A DNA stretch of 64,000 bases from Thermanaerovibrio velox DSM 12556 (GTDB lineage: Bacteria > Synergistota > Synergistia > Synergistales > Synergistaceae), in NCBI RefSeq assembly GCF_000237825.1, contig NZ_CM001377.1, positions 930,001 through 994,000 on the forward strand, read 5' to 3'. A program made the position numbers and the translations under genes. This document shows, piece by piece, positions 34,257 through 44,254 of this stretch (position 1 is its first letter; each line of letters begins with the position of its first letter). The notes under the pieces were generated by a model. That model worked only from the letters and a program-made list of their open reading frames with translations. It had not been told where the DNA came from and did no database searches.

Positions 34257-35408
34257 TCAAAGCCTCCCAAGTGATTCACATACTTTTAATGCCATTTCCC
34301 GACCATGCTCTACCAGTGCTAATGCTTCATCCACTGACCCTGGGGCTGGACCAGAGTAAGAGGACATAACATCCTCCAGGACTCGAGGAATCTGGTCAAA
34401 CGCTATACGCCCGGTGAGGAAGGATTCTACTGCCACCTCATCAGCCCCCACGTAAAGAGCAGGATACGGACCATCCTTTTTACCCGCTTCCTTGGCCAAA
34501 AAGAAAGCTTGGAAGCGGTCTTTCTCAACCTCTCGAAAACACAGATCCCAATCCGAAATGGCAACCGGTGCTAGGTGATCTGCCAAGGGCAACCTCTCAG
34601 GATATGAAAGGGCCATTGCAGCAGGCAATCGCATGTCAGCACGGGATAACACCATCTTGTATGTTCCATCCTTGAACATCACCATCCCATGGACCTGCGA
34701 CCTGGGATGTATCAATGCATCGACCCGATCCATAGGGATATCGAATAACCGCATGGCCTCTATGCATTCAATGCCCTTGTTGGCCATGGTAGCACTATCC
34801 ACGGTTATCTTGGCCCCCATTGACCATACAGGATGTGCCAACGCTTCCGACGGGGTGACATGCTTAAGACGATCCAACGGGACATCCCGGAAAGGCCCCC
34901 CAGAGGCAGTTAAGATAACCCTCTCAACTTCGGATGGTTCTCCCATAATACATTGCCATATTGCACTGTGTTCGCTATCCACAGGCCTTACCTGCCCTGG
35001 CCTCGCCTTGCCAAGTATCCAAGGCCCGGCCACCACGATGCTCTCTTTATTGGCTATCGAGACGTCAATCCCCATCGATACCGCCAGGTCAAAGTGAGGG
35101 ACACACTGAGTACCGGAGGCCAAAAAGGCCCAATGTTGAACGTTCTCCCTCTGGATCATCTCCATAAGGCCAAGGGATCCTCCGTAAACCCGTCCTTCAA
35201 AAGAAACGACAGATGGATCTCCACTAAAAGAACATATGGCCTCACAACCAAACTTCTTAGCCAGCGACACAAGACCGGAAACGTTTCTCCCGGAGGCCAT
35301 CGCCACTACTTTGAACCTGTCAGGATAAAGGGCGCATACATCACAAAACGCCTTACCCACGCTGCCAGTAGCCCCCACGATGCCCACCCTGACTGGAGTC
35401 AACAACAC
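34257..35408 (-). CDS. dxr: 1-deoxy-D-xylulose-5-phosphate reductoisomerase
   Basis: This 383-residue NADPH enzyme converts DXP to MEP. Family motifs are the dinucleotide-binding GIVGATGSVGKA, ANKESIVVAGP, the VDSEHSAIWQ metal-binding segment, LTASGGPFRD and GAKITVDSATMANKGIE. The frame begins with GTG at 35408, overlapping the cdsA stop. TTG codons at 35405 and 35402 are as well spaced from GGGAGG, so the start is uncertain by two codons. It lies between cdsA and rseP. Confidence 0.96.
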   Translation of the reverse strand: MLLTPVRVGIVGATGSVGKAFCDVCALYPDRFKVVAMASGRNVSGLVSLAKKFGCEAICSFSGDPSVVSFEGRVYGGSLGLMEMIQRENVQHWAFLASGTQCVPHFDLAVSMGIDVSIANKESIVVAGPWILGKARPGQVRPVDSEHSAIWQCIMGEPSEVERVILTASGGPFRDVPLDRLKHVTPSEALAHPVWSMGAKITVDSATMANKGIECIEAMRLFDIPMDRVDALIHPRSQVHGMVMFKDGTYKMVLSRADMRLPAAMALSYPERLPLADHLAPVAISDWDLCFREVEKDRFQAFFLAKEAGKKDGPYPALYVGADEVAVESFLTGRIAFDQIPRVLEDVMSSYSGPAPGSVDEALALVEHGREMALKVCESLGRL

Positions 35409-36241
35409 TACCTCCCTATCACCTCAAAGATAATGAACGCAAGCGAGGAGTTAACTAATATGCTGTCAAACCTGTCCAAGAGCCCCCCATGGCCAGGGAT
35501 GAGGCTTCCGCTGTCCTTCACCCCCGCCTCTCTCTTTAACACCGACTCACCGAGATCCCCCAGCTGCCCCATAAATCCACAAAGCAGTCCCAAGAGGAGC
35601 AGTGGGAGAGGGGGAAACTCAAAAACCAAGGCAAGAAGCGATGAGCCAAAAAGGCTGCCAAGCACTCCACCGGCAAACCCCTCCCAAGTCTTCTTCCCGC
35701 TTACCTTGTCACACAGCGGATATTTGCCCCAAATGCTACCCACAAAATAAGCGGTGACATCACAGAACCAAGTACACATAAATATGGTAAGGACAAAAAG
35801 CCTCCCCCAGGTTTGTTCTCTTAGGATTATAAGGAAACACCACGGCAATATTACGTATGCAACCCCCGCTAAGGTACCTCCGATATTTGCTAGAGCATCG
35901 CTTTGTCCAGTCCCCTGTCGTCTAAGTACCTCCACGAACAGAACCAAAAAAGCTAGAAGCGATATAACCGCTAGTATCGACGATAGGCTTAGCCCCATGG
36001 ATGCTACCCACAACATCATAAGCCCCGCCGCCAAACCCATCGCTTTGGACATGGTATAACGGGATGAGAGTAGCGAGTAAAACTCCCATAAGGACCCCAT
36101 AGCTATGACGGATACCACCAGCTTCCAATACCATCCTCCCACATAGAGGGAGGACAGGACAAGCGCTCCCAGCAAGGTGCCACTCACGGTTCTCAACACC
36201 AGGTTGCTCTTGAAAGCCTCACTGAGCCTTGACCCCTCCAT
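35408..36241 (-). CDS. cdsA: Phosphatidate cytidylyltransferase (CDP-diacylglycerol synthase)
   Basis: This 277-residue integral membrane enzyme with about eight spans makes CDP-diacylglycerol from phosphatidate and CTP for phospholipid synthesis. The C-terminal CdsA signature is present: KREAGVKDSGSLIPGHGGLLDRFDS contains the conserved SLIPGHGG-LLDRxDS core. The ATG at 36241 overlaps the uppS end by 23 bases. The order uppS-cdsA-dxr-rseP is one of the most conserved gene strings in bacteria. Confidence 0.95.
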   Translation of the reverse strand: MEGSRLSEAFKSNLVLRTVSGTLLGALVLSSLYVGGWYWKLVVSVIAMGSLWEFYSLLSSRYTMSKAMGLAAGLMMLWVASMGLSLSSILAVISLLAFLVLFVEVLRRQGTGQSDALANIGGTLAGVAYVILPWCFLIILREQTWGRLFVLTIFMCTWFCDVTAYFVGSIWGKYPLCDKVSGKKTWEGFAGGVLGSLFGSSLLALVFEFPPLPLLLLGLLCGFMGQLGDLGESVLKREAGVKDSGSLIPGHGGLLDRFDSILVNSSLAFIIFEVIGR

Positions 36242-36941
36242 ACCGCCTATCCCTCCTAGCGTAGTCTAATACGGCTTCCCGAAGATCCTGAGCTCCAAAA
36301 TCCGGCCAGTACTTAGGGGAGAACACAAACTCGCTGTATGCACACTGAAAAAGCCAGAAATTGCTTATCCTAAGCTCACCACTGGTCCTTATCACTAGAT
36401 CAGGGTCCGGTAGGTCTGGCAGGTACAGGAAGTTCCTAAACACATGCTCATCAACCGCCTCAACCCGAGCAGATAAAAGCCGGTTTATCGCGTCCAGTAT
36501 CTCTTGCCTACCTCCATAGTTAAGGCAAACCACAACCGTTATCGCACTGCAATCCTGGGTCTCCCGCTCCCCGTATTCCACTATCCGCTGTAGATCTTCC
36601 GGTAAATCTTGGATTCGTCCCGCAAACCGAAGACGCCCTCCTTCGGCCTTAAGCTTCTTAACCTTCAGTTTAACGTAATAGCGAAATAACCCCATCAGCC
36701 CGGAAACCTCTCCGGAGTCCCGTTTCCAGTTCTCAGTGGAAAAAGCGTACAAGGATATGTACCTTACACCCATATCCTTAGCTGCCCTTACCACCTCCTC
36801 TACCCTTTTTACCCCCGCGTGATGTCCCATAACCCTGGGTAACCCCCGCTCCCTGGCCCACCTTCCGTTGCCATCCATCACTATCCCAACGTGGAGGGGG
36901 ATCCTATGACTAAGTTCCCCTGGTATTAAAAGGTCCGACAT
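36219..36941 (-). CDS. uppS: Isoprenyl (undecaprenyl) diphosphate synthase
   Basis: This 240-residue cis-prenyltransferase elongates FPP to the C55 carrier diphosphate used for wall and surface polymers. Motifs are VMDGNGRWARERGLPR with the catalytic Asp, the GHHAGVKRVEEV segment, YAFSTENW, and the C-terminal RTSGELRISNFWLFQCAYSEF region (RxSGExRxSNF). It could draw on the prenyl synthase encoded at 3077-3991 and feeds MurA-dependent wall synthesis and WecA nearby. Confidence 0.96.
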   Translation of the reverse strand: MSDLLIPGELSHRIPLHVGIVMDGNGRWARERGLPRVMGHHAGVKRVEEVVRAAKDMGVRYISLYAFSTENWKRDSGEVSGLMGLFRYYVKLKVKKLKAEGGRLRFAGRIQDLPEDLQRIVEYGERETQDCSAITVVVCLNYGGRQEILDAINRLLSARVEAVDEHVFRNFLYLPDLPDPDLVIRTSGELRISNFWLFQCAYSEFVFSPKYWPDFGAQDLREAVLDYARRDRRYGGVKAQ

Positions 36942-36942
36942 C

Positions 36943-37569
36943 CTAACGATCCCTTCCCATTAGATGATCCCACCTGGCTTTTACCTCTTGTATGTCCTGC
37001 CATGTCAAATGTTTAGGCCCCCCGGCTTTATTGGAAGGGTTCCTGAGTAAATAACTTGGGTGAAACATCGGCATGACCGGGATGCCTCTCCACTCATACC
37101 ATCTCCCCCTAAGCTTTGATATCCCCTCCTGGGTCTTAAGTATCCATTTGGTAGGAGTACTACCTAGCAGGACCAAAAGCTTTGGACGAACCAACATAAT
37201 CTGGGAGTTAAGGTATGTATCACAGGCCATCATCTCTTCATATGTGGGTACCCGGTTACCAGGGGGACGACATTTGACCACGTTGGTTATATATACCCCA
37301 CCCCGATCTATTCCCGCAGCAGCAAGTATCTGGGTAAGCAGCTGGCCAGCACGACCTACAAAGGGCCTGCCCTGTTCATCCTCATCTGCGCCAGGACCCT
37401 CCCCAATGAACATAAGCCCTCCATCTAAGCTGCCCTCACCAAAAACTACCTTTGTCCTTGTAGGGCAAAGACCACAACGATCGCACACCTCCGCCTTTTT
37501 GCGGACCTCTTCCAACATGAACCTTCTAGCGTCAGCGCTAAGAGGTTCATCAAAAGACGGAAATGCCAT
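36943..37569 (-). CDS. Family 4 uracil-DNA glycosylase
   Basis: This 208-residue Fe-S glycosylase removes uracil from DNA. It has the N-terminal CDRCGLC cluster ligands, the GEGPGADEDEQGRPFVGRAGQLL active-site region, TNVVKCRPPGNR and the late HPSYLLR motif with the catalytic histidine. Type 4 enzymes are common in thermophiles and anaerobes. It is placed two bases after the P-loop gene and two before uppS, so it is co-transcribed. Confidence 0.93.
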   Translation of the reverse strand: MAFPSFDEPLSADARRFMLEEVRKKAEVCDRCGLCPTRTKVVFGEGSLDGGLMFIGEGPGADEDEQGRPFVGRAGQLLTQILAAAGIDRGGVYITNVVKCRPPGNRVPTYEEMMACDTYLNSQIMLVRPKLLVLLGSTPTKWILKTQEGISKLRGRWYEWRGIPVMPMFHPSYLLRNPSNKAGGPKHLTWQDIQEVKARWDHLMGRDR

Positions 37570-37570
37570 A

Positions 37571-38407
37571 TTAAAAACACACCTCGCTAACGATTACGTC
37601 AAAATGCGATATCTCTATCCCAGTAAAATAGCGCACTCCCAATATGACCCTCCTCCTAACTTGGCGCATAACCTCAAGGAAGGTTTTCTCTCCTGGCCTC
37701 ATGCCCAAATCAAGCTGAACGGATACACCTTCATCCTCTGGTTTGACCTTCACCTGAATAACTTTTTCCACCTGATGTGTTAGAAGGGCTATGTGAGTTA
37801 TCATCTCTCCCACCGCTTGTGGTTCTATATGAAGGGCACCTATGAAATTGAATGGGGGACGCACGATCGTCTTCTCCCCGTCATACGAACCTTCCTTGGG
37901 ACGCCACAACACCTTAAGCCTTCCCACCAGCTTTCCTGCAAAATTTCTTCTTACCTGAACATGTGACACCGGAATGACATGCTGCCCCTTCCCCCTGCGC
38001 TCTCTCCTAGCCTTAGCAATCTCCTCAGGGGTAGAGACTTCCTCGATCCTTATCACCCTCTCGGGTCTTCTCAAACCAAGACGGGAGGCCACCTTGAAGG
38101 CCATGCCCTCAGAAGTGGCTATTATCATTACAGAACTGGGTGCCGCCTTTGCGAAGAAATCAGATACCGCCTGCCGATGGTCTTCGAACTCGAACATGGC
38201 ACGCCTTATAGCCCTGACCTGATTCCGCTCCGCCTTGGCACTCTTACCACAAACTATCTGCCCCCGCCTTATTACCAACCCATCGTCTATTATGTACTCC
38301 GCACCGATGCTTGCAGCCACCATCTGAGCCCGCTGGCTCTTACCGGTACCGGCGGGCCCGACAAAAGCAAAAACGCTATGGAACGATCTGTTATCGATGC
38401 CCTCCAA
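37571..38407 (-). CDS. P-loop protein with Asp23-like C-terminal domain
   Basis: I cannot name this 278-residue protein. The N-terminus has a Walker A motif at about residues 17-24 (GPAGTGKS) inside a FAFVGPAGTGKSQRAQ segment, and then a strongly basic middle (KARRERRGKG). The last ~85 residues (from about 195) alternate hydrophobic residues in the pattern of the Asp23/alkaline-shock domain, ending FTGIEISHFDVIVSEV. No clear Walker B DExx is seen. The start is TTG at 38407 after AGGAGGATA. It lies between hisC and a uracil-DNA glycosylase in the envelope/isoprenoid run. A nucleotide-dependent envelope or stress role is only a guess. Confidence 0.7.
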   Translation of the reverse strand: MEGIDNRSFHSVFAFVGPAGTGKSQRAQMVAASIGAEYIIDDGLVIRRGQIVCGKSAKAERNQVRAIRRAMFEFEDHRQAVSDFFAKAAPSSVMIIATSEGMAFKVASRLGLRRPERVIRIEEVSTPEEIAKARRERRGKGQHVIPVSHVQVRRNFAGKLVGRLKVLWRPKEGSYDGEKTIVRPPFNFIGALHIEPQAVGEMITHIALLTHQVEKVIQVKVKPEDEGVSVQLDLGMRPGEKTFLEVMRQVRRRVILGVRYFTGIEISHFDVIVSEVCF

Positions 38408-38410
38408 GGC

Positions 38411-39514
38411 CTATCCTCCTAAGCGCCTCAGAACCCGGTCAAACTCCTTAAGGAACCTATCGTTCTCCTCCGGCAACCCAACGGTAACCCTTATGGTACC
38501 CTCAAGCCCAAGATCCTCACCGTTTCTCACTATCACTCCCTTGGCTAGAAGGGCCTCGTAAACATCATTTGCACGAGTTAGGCTAATCAACAAAAAGTTA
38601 GCATGTGTATTATGAACTCTCACTCCCATATTACACAGTACTCGATGCATTCGATCCCTTTCCAAGATGGTCCTATCCCGGATGGAGGATATATGGTCCT
38701 GGCATCCTAGGGCCGCTATGGCCGCCGCCTGTCCTATCGCATTGACAGAGAAAACCCTTCTGACCTTTCCGAAAGCTTCAGCTATGGGCTTTGGAGCTAT
38801 GGCATAGCCGATTCTAAGACCCGCAAGACCATAAATCTTGGAGAAAGTTCTAAGTATCACCACGTTGCTGAGCTGCCTAAAAAGCTCAACTCCACAAAGG
38901 TAGCGGGGGTCGCTTACGTACTCCGCGTAAGCCTCATCCACTACCAATAAAGTCTTACGTTCTTCCAGCCTTACCGCCAAGTTCAAAAGGTCTTGGCGCT
39001 CTACTATATTCCCCGTCGGATTATTGGGGTTGCAGATCACCACTGCCTTTGTCCTCTCGCCACAATTCGATACGATCCGGTCAATCGGCAGGGAGAAGTC
39101 CTCCAGGAGGGGGACAAAATCACACTCCCCTCCAGCAGCCGCAACGCTAAGGGCATATACAGGGTATGTGGGCTGGGGAATCACCACCCTATCCCCCACC
39201 TCTACCAGGGCCTGGAAAAGCGTGCATAAAACCCCTTCGGTACCTCCTCCTACCACTACTTCTGCTGGAGATACCCCTAAATGCTTAGAGAGGGCTCTTT
39301 TAAGCAGATAGGCCTCTGGATCAGGGTAGCGCTGAACTTCCCCGCTGGCCTTTAGGATCGCTTGTATTACCTCTTCTGGGAGTGGCCATGGGTTCTCGTT
39401 GGAGCATAGCCTCACTGCATCGCTGAGCCCATAAATCCGCTTGATCTCATCAACCGGCTTGCCAGGCCTGTATTGGTTAACCCACCGCAGGTAGCTCCTA
39501 GGAAGCTCATCCAT
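38411..39514 (-). CDS. hisC: Histidinol-phosphate aminotransferase-like PLP enzyme
   Basis: This ~367-residue fold-type I aminotransferase has SNENPWPLPEEV, the VVGGGTEGVLCTL cofactor region, NPNNPTGNIV, VVDEAYAEY and the lysine motif RTFSKIYGLAGLRIGYA. These fit HisC, which transaminates imidazole-acetol phosphate. No other histidine-biosynthesis gene is nearby, so broader activity on aromatic or other amino acids is possible. ATG 39514 sits seven bases after GAGGTG and is preferred over GTG 39523. Confidence 0.88.
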   Translation of the reverse strand: MDELPRSYLRWVNQYRPGKPVDEIKRIYGLSDAVRLCSNENPWPLPEEVIQAILKASGEVQRYPDPEAYLLKRALSKHLGVSPAEVVVGGGTEGVLCTLFQALVEVGDRVVIPQPTYPVYALSVAAAGGECDFVPLLEDFSLPIDRIVSNCGERTKAVVICNPNNPTGNIVERQDLLNLAVRLEERKTLLVVDEAYAEYVSDPRYLCGVELFRQLSNVVILRTFSKIYGLAGLRIGYAIAPKPIAEAFGKVRRVFSVNAIGQAAAIAALGCQDHISSIRDRTILERDRMHRVLCNMGVRVHNTHANFLLISLTRANDVYEALLAKGVIVRNGEDLGLEGTIRVTVGLPEENDRFLKEFDRVLRRLGG

Positions 39515-39581
39515 CCAGGACACCTCGACACCCCCATATACAGCGTGATTTTAACGTCCCAACCTTAGCAGTTGTGGAAGA

Positions 39582-40871
39582 TTAGTCCTCCTTGGTAACT
39601 ATTACCTTGCCACCAAGGGCTCTTAGCTTCTCGACTATCCCCTCATAACCTCTCCATATGTGCTCAAGGTCGCAGACCACAGTCTCATCCTCCGCCGCAA
39701 GGCCCATCAGCACCAACGCGGCACCAGCCCTAAGATCCGTAGCGTGAACCTCTGCCCCAAAGAGCTTGTTAACCCCTGCCACAATTGCAGTGTTCCCCTG
39801 CAAGTCTATCCTAGCGCCCATCCTTTTAAACTCACTGACGTGCAAAAATCGGGACTCAAAAACACTCTCATGTATCACGCTGGTGCCGTTGGCCAAGCAC
39901 ATGGTAGCCATCATCTGAGGCTGAAGATCTGTGGGGAAACCAGGGTATGGGAGCGTCTTAAGAGAAACCGATCGATATTGGCTGGGATAAACAGTAACGG
40001 CGTCATCTCGAACCTCTATCTCCACTCCAGCCTCCTCTAGTTTAGAACAGAGGGAATCTATATGTTCAGGTACAACATCCCTTACAGTGACCTTCCCCTT
40101 TGTTATGACCCCAGCCAACAGATAGGTGCTTGCCTCTATCCTATCGGGTATTACGCTAACCCTAGCATCTCCTAGCTCCCTAGCACCTTTTATCCTTATG
40201 GTGCCAGATCCTTCCCCCTCGATGAACACCCCCATGGCTCTAAGGGCATGGGCCAGGTTGACTACCTCTGGTTCTCGAGCAGCGTTCTCTAATATGGTCT
40301 CCCCTTCAACCAGGGATGCGGCCATCATAAGGTTCTCCGTGGCTCCAACGGAAGGAAAATCAAAATATATCCTGGCCGGCTTAAGCCCCGATGACCTCCC
40401 ATGAAAAGCCCCCTGGACCAACTCAAAATTGGTCCCCATCTTGGATAGACCCCTTATATGAAAGTCTATCGGCCGACTCCCTATGGCACATCCACCCGGT
40501 AAGGGCAAAACTGCTCTCCCACACCTAGCTATGAGTGGGCCCAAAACCAGGGAAGAAGCCCTCATCTTGCGAACAAGAGACGGGGGAGTCTCCCATCCTA
40601 TCTCCTCTGGAACGTCCAGTGTCATCCTATGGTCCCTGAACTCCACCTTGACCCCCAAATGACTTAGAAGGTCCGCCATTGTATGTATATCGTGTAAATC
40701 AGGTACCCTATCTATAGTGAGCCTTTTCCCCTTGAGCAGCAACGAAGCCGCCATGATGGGAAGCGCGGCGTTCTTTGCACCCTGAGCAGTAAGCACCCCG
40801 TTCAACGGTGCTCCACCCCTTATTACCAGCTTTTCCCTCTCTGTCCCATAGGGTAGATCCTTATCCTTCAT
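39582..40871 (-). CDS. murA: UDP-N-acetylglucosamine 1-carboxyvinyltransferase
   Basis: This 429-residue EPSP-synthase-fold enzyme adds enolpyruvate to UDP-GlcNAc, the first committed step of peptidoglycan synthesis. The N-terminal GGAPLNGVLTAQGAKNAALP contains the conserved Lys-Asn. The catalytic cysteine is C128 in LPGGCAIGSRPID, the residue attacked by fosfomycin, so a sensitive-type enzyme is predicted. PGFPTDLQPQMMA and SRFLHVSEF are further hallmarks. It lies between hisC and wecB. Confidence 0.96.
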   Translation of the reverse strand: MKDKDLPYGTEREKLVIRGGAPLNGVLTAQGAKNAALPIMAASLLLKGKRLTIDRVPDLHDIHTMADLLSHLGVKVEFRDHRMTLDVPEEIGWETPPSLVRKMRASSLVLGPLIARCGRAVLPLPGGCAIGSRPIDFHIRGLSKMGTNFELVQGAFHGRSSGLKPARIYFDFPSVGATENLMMAASLVEGETILENAAREPEVVNLAHALRAMGVFIEGEGSGTIRIKGARELGDARVSVIPDRIEASTYLLAGVITKGKVTVRDVVPEHIDSLCSKLEEAGVEIEVRDDAVTVYPSQYRSVSLKTLPYPGFPTDLQPQMMATMCLANGTSVIHESVFESRFLHVSEFKRMGARIDLQGNTAIVAGVNKLFGAEVHATDLRAGAALVLMGLAAEDETVVCDLEHIWRGYEGIVEKLRALGGKVIVTKED

Positions 40872-40943
40872 GATCCTGCGTTAACCCCCAAAAGATTTTC
40901 TTATGTCTTCAAAGAACCAGATCACGTTCAATTTCTTAATATA

Positions 40944-42095
40944 TTAAATAAAGATTGGATTGTTGACGAACTTGCATATAACCTCGGCTATCAGCCTGGA
41001 GGCCCTTCCATCACCGAAGGGGGACCCCATCGAAGCGGGCAAGGCCTTCCTACCCTCCAATATTTCTAAAGCGTTAGAGACGATCCGCTCCCTAGACGTT
41101 CCAACCAAAAAACCTACCCCAGCTTCAAGGACCTCCGGACGCTCCGTAACATCCCTAAGGATCAGGACCGGCTTTTTAAGTCCCGAAGCTTCCTCTTGAA
41201 CTCCTCCACTATCGCTTAACATAAACAGGCACTTATCCATGGCCCAAACGAAATCCGGGTAATCAAGGGGATCACATAGTAACACCCTGTCATGATCGCC
41301 CAGAACTTCACGCCAAACGGCTCTAACGTCCGGATTCCTGTGCATTGGAACTAGCAACATCAAGTCCTCATCCATTGATAGAATGTCCCTAAGGGCCAAC
41401 GCTATCTCCCTCATAGGTTCACCCCAGGACTCTCTTCTATGGGCCGTAACAAGGAGAAATCGTTTGCCCTCAAAGGCCATGAGGTCTTCCCGAGAGGGCC
41501 TGGCCATCTTATCCCTCATCCATATCAAGGCATCTATAACTGTGTTACCCGTGACCCAAATTCGCTCCTCCCCAATGCCCTCCCTTAACAGATTATCCTT
41601 CGACTTTCCTGTAGGGGCAAAATAAAGGGAAGAGATCCTATCGGTAACCACCCGGTTCATCTCCTCCGGGAAGGGACGGCTCATGTCACCGCTTCTAAGC
41701 CCCGCCTCTACATGAGCCACCGGGATATGGCGATAGAAGGCCGCCAAGGCGGAGGCCATTGTAGTGGTGGTATCTCCATGAACCAAGACCACATTGGGCC
41801 TTATCTCATCAAAAAACTCCCCCACCCCACATAGCACAGAAGAGGTAACGTAATCCAAAGACTGGCGCTCCTTCATTACCTTAAGATCATGGTCAGGGCT
41901 GAGCCCAAAGGGCTCCAAAGCCTGGTACAGCATCTGGGAATGCTGCCCTGTAGCCAGCAAAACCACATTAAGAGAATTTTCTTCCCTGAGAGCCATAACC
42001 ACTGGCGCCATCTTTATGGCCTCTGGCCTTGTACCCACCACGCAAACTACCGTCTTCCTTCCATCATCAACGGCCAACTCTATACCCCCATACAT
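40944..42095 (-). CDS. wecB: UDP-N-acetylglucosamine 2-epimerase (non-hydrolysing)
   Basis: This 383-residue enzyme interconverts UDP-GlcNAc and UDP-ManNAc. It shows VVGTRPEAIKMAPVV, VVLLATGQHSQM, VHGDTTTTMASALAA, HVEAGLRSGDMSRPFPEEMNR in ordered pieces and the C-terminal SDSGGVQEEA and RDVTERPE. UDP-ManNAc would serve surface polysaccharide synthesis. It is one base away from wecA, which initiates such polymers on undecaprenyl phosphate, so the pair probably works together. Confidence 0.95.
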   Translation of the reverse strand: MYGGIELAVDDGRKTVVCVVGTRPEAIKMAPVVMALREENSLNVVLLATGQHSQMLYQALEPFGLSPDHDLKVMKERQSLDYVTSSVLCGVGEFFDEIRPNVVLVHGDTTTTMASALAAFYRHIPVAHVEAGLRSGDMSRPFPEEMNRVVTDRISSLYFAPTGKSKDNLLREGIGEERIWVTGNTVIDALIWMRDKMARPSREDLMAFEGKRFLLVTAHRRESWGEPMREIALALRDILSMDEDLMLLVPMHRNPDVRAVWREVLGDHDRVLLCDPLDYPDFVWAMDKCLFMLSDSGGVQEEASGLKKPVLILRDVTERPEVLEAGVGFLVGTSRERIVSNALEILEGRKALPASMGSPFGDGRASRLIAEVICKFVNNPIFI

Positions 42096-42096
42096 G

Positions 42097-42996
42097 CTAA
42101 CATCTAGCCCCGCCTACAAGGAGGAGCATACCCGCAACAACCAGGGATAGATGAACACACACTAAAACAGCCAATACCTTAATCTTACCAAGTCCCATGT
42201 CCAAAAGCCGGTGATGTCCATGGGTCCTATCTGGTAGAAACGGTGACGCACCCCGCAGGATCCTCCCAAACATGACCGACAAGGTATCCACCACGGGTAG
42301 TCCGCCGAGCAGGAACAGGGTTATACATAACCTAACCACCCCGAACTTGGCTAGGATTTCTCCCGCATCCCACAACATCAAGCTGCCACACAGAAACCCC
42401 AAAAGCGTACTACCCCCATCCCCCAAAAAGGTCTTAGCCTTAGGGAAGTTCCAAAGCATAACCCCCAATACGAGCCCCATGGTCACCACCCAAGGGAAGG
42501 GGGATAGGAAATACATGGCACAACCCATGGTCACAAGGGTCATGGACAGGCACAGCCCATCCATCCCATCTATCAAGTTGAAAGCGTTGGTCAATCCGGT
42601 AATCCATATGACCGCCACAACCCTATGGAGTAATGGAATATCCAGTGGATACAGCACACCCATGGCAGCAACCAGATGCACCATAAACCGTATTGACGGC
42701 GGAAGGGGACTCATATCATCCAGATACCCCACCACAAACACCCCCGTGGCTCCACTTGCCACATAGGGAGCGAAAGGAACGTGGTCTCCCATAAGGAGCG
42801 ATACCAGCAGGAAGCCTACCCACAAGACGATTCCGGCCCCTCGAGGGGTAACAGAGGCATGAAGCTTCCGCCCCCCCGGCACGTCGAGGAGGCGGAAACG
42901 TTTGGCCAGGGCCATGGATAGGGGAACCGCAAGAAATGCCCAAAGAAAGGCCCCTATGGCCTGCAGTATCTGGGAATCCGTAATGCTTTTATCCAC
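42097..42996 (-). CDS. wecA: Undecaprenyl-phosphate GlcNAc-1-phosphate transferase, WecA/TagO type
   Basis: This ~299-residue polytopic membrane enzyme of the MraY/WecA family transfers a sugar-1-phosphate to undecaprenyl phosphate. Conserved cytosolic motifs are DVPGGRKLH, the DDMSPL aspartate pair, NAFNLIDGMDGL and FLGDGGSTLLG, ending with the histidine-rich DRTHGHHRLLD. The frame extends to 43047 inside the upstream gene. GTG 42996, ten bases after AAGGG, is preferred because it lies beyond the rpiB-upp stop. Pairing with wecB suggests an exopolysaccharide or secondary wall polymer. Confidence 0.92.
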   Translation of the reverse strand: MDKSITDSQILQAIGAFLWAFLAVPLSMALAKRFRLLDVPGGRKLHASVTPRGAGIVLWVGFLLVSLLMGDHVPFAPYVASGATGVFVVGYLDDMSPLPPSIRFMVHLVAAMGVLYPLDIPLLHRVVAVIWITGLTNAFNLIDGMDGLCLSMTLVTMGCAMYFLSPFPWVVTMGLVLGVMLWNFPKAKTFLGDGGSTLLGFLCGSLMLWDAGEILAKFGVVRLCITLFLLGGLPVVDTLSVMFGRILRGASPFLPDRTHGHHRLLDMGLGKIKVLAVLVCVHLSLVVAGMLLLVGGARC

Positions 42997-43015
42997 GATA
43001 AAACAGCCCTTGTCA

Positions 43016-44140
<1,125 letters not shown>

Positions 44141-44194
44141 TCAACCAAGAAGGGTCTGAAAGCCCCTACAAACACACCTAAGGCATTATGCCAC

Positions 44195-44220
44195 AAAAAA
44201 TGGGCAGCCAAAAGCCGCCC
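44195..44220 (-). terminator. Terminator downstream of meaB
   Basis: On the minus strand GGGCGGC pairs with GCTGCCC (one G-T wobble) around a TTTTG loop, followed by ATTTTTTG. It lies 35 bases after the meaB stop and separates meaB from the rpiB-upp gene. Confidence 0.85.
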
Positions 44221-44254
44221 TTCAAATCAAAGCAGGGTCCACGGTTGTGAGAGT

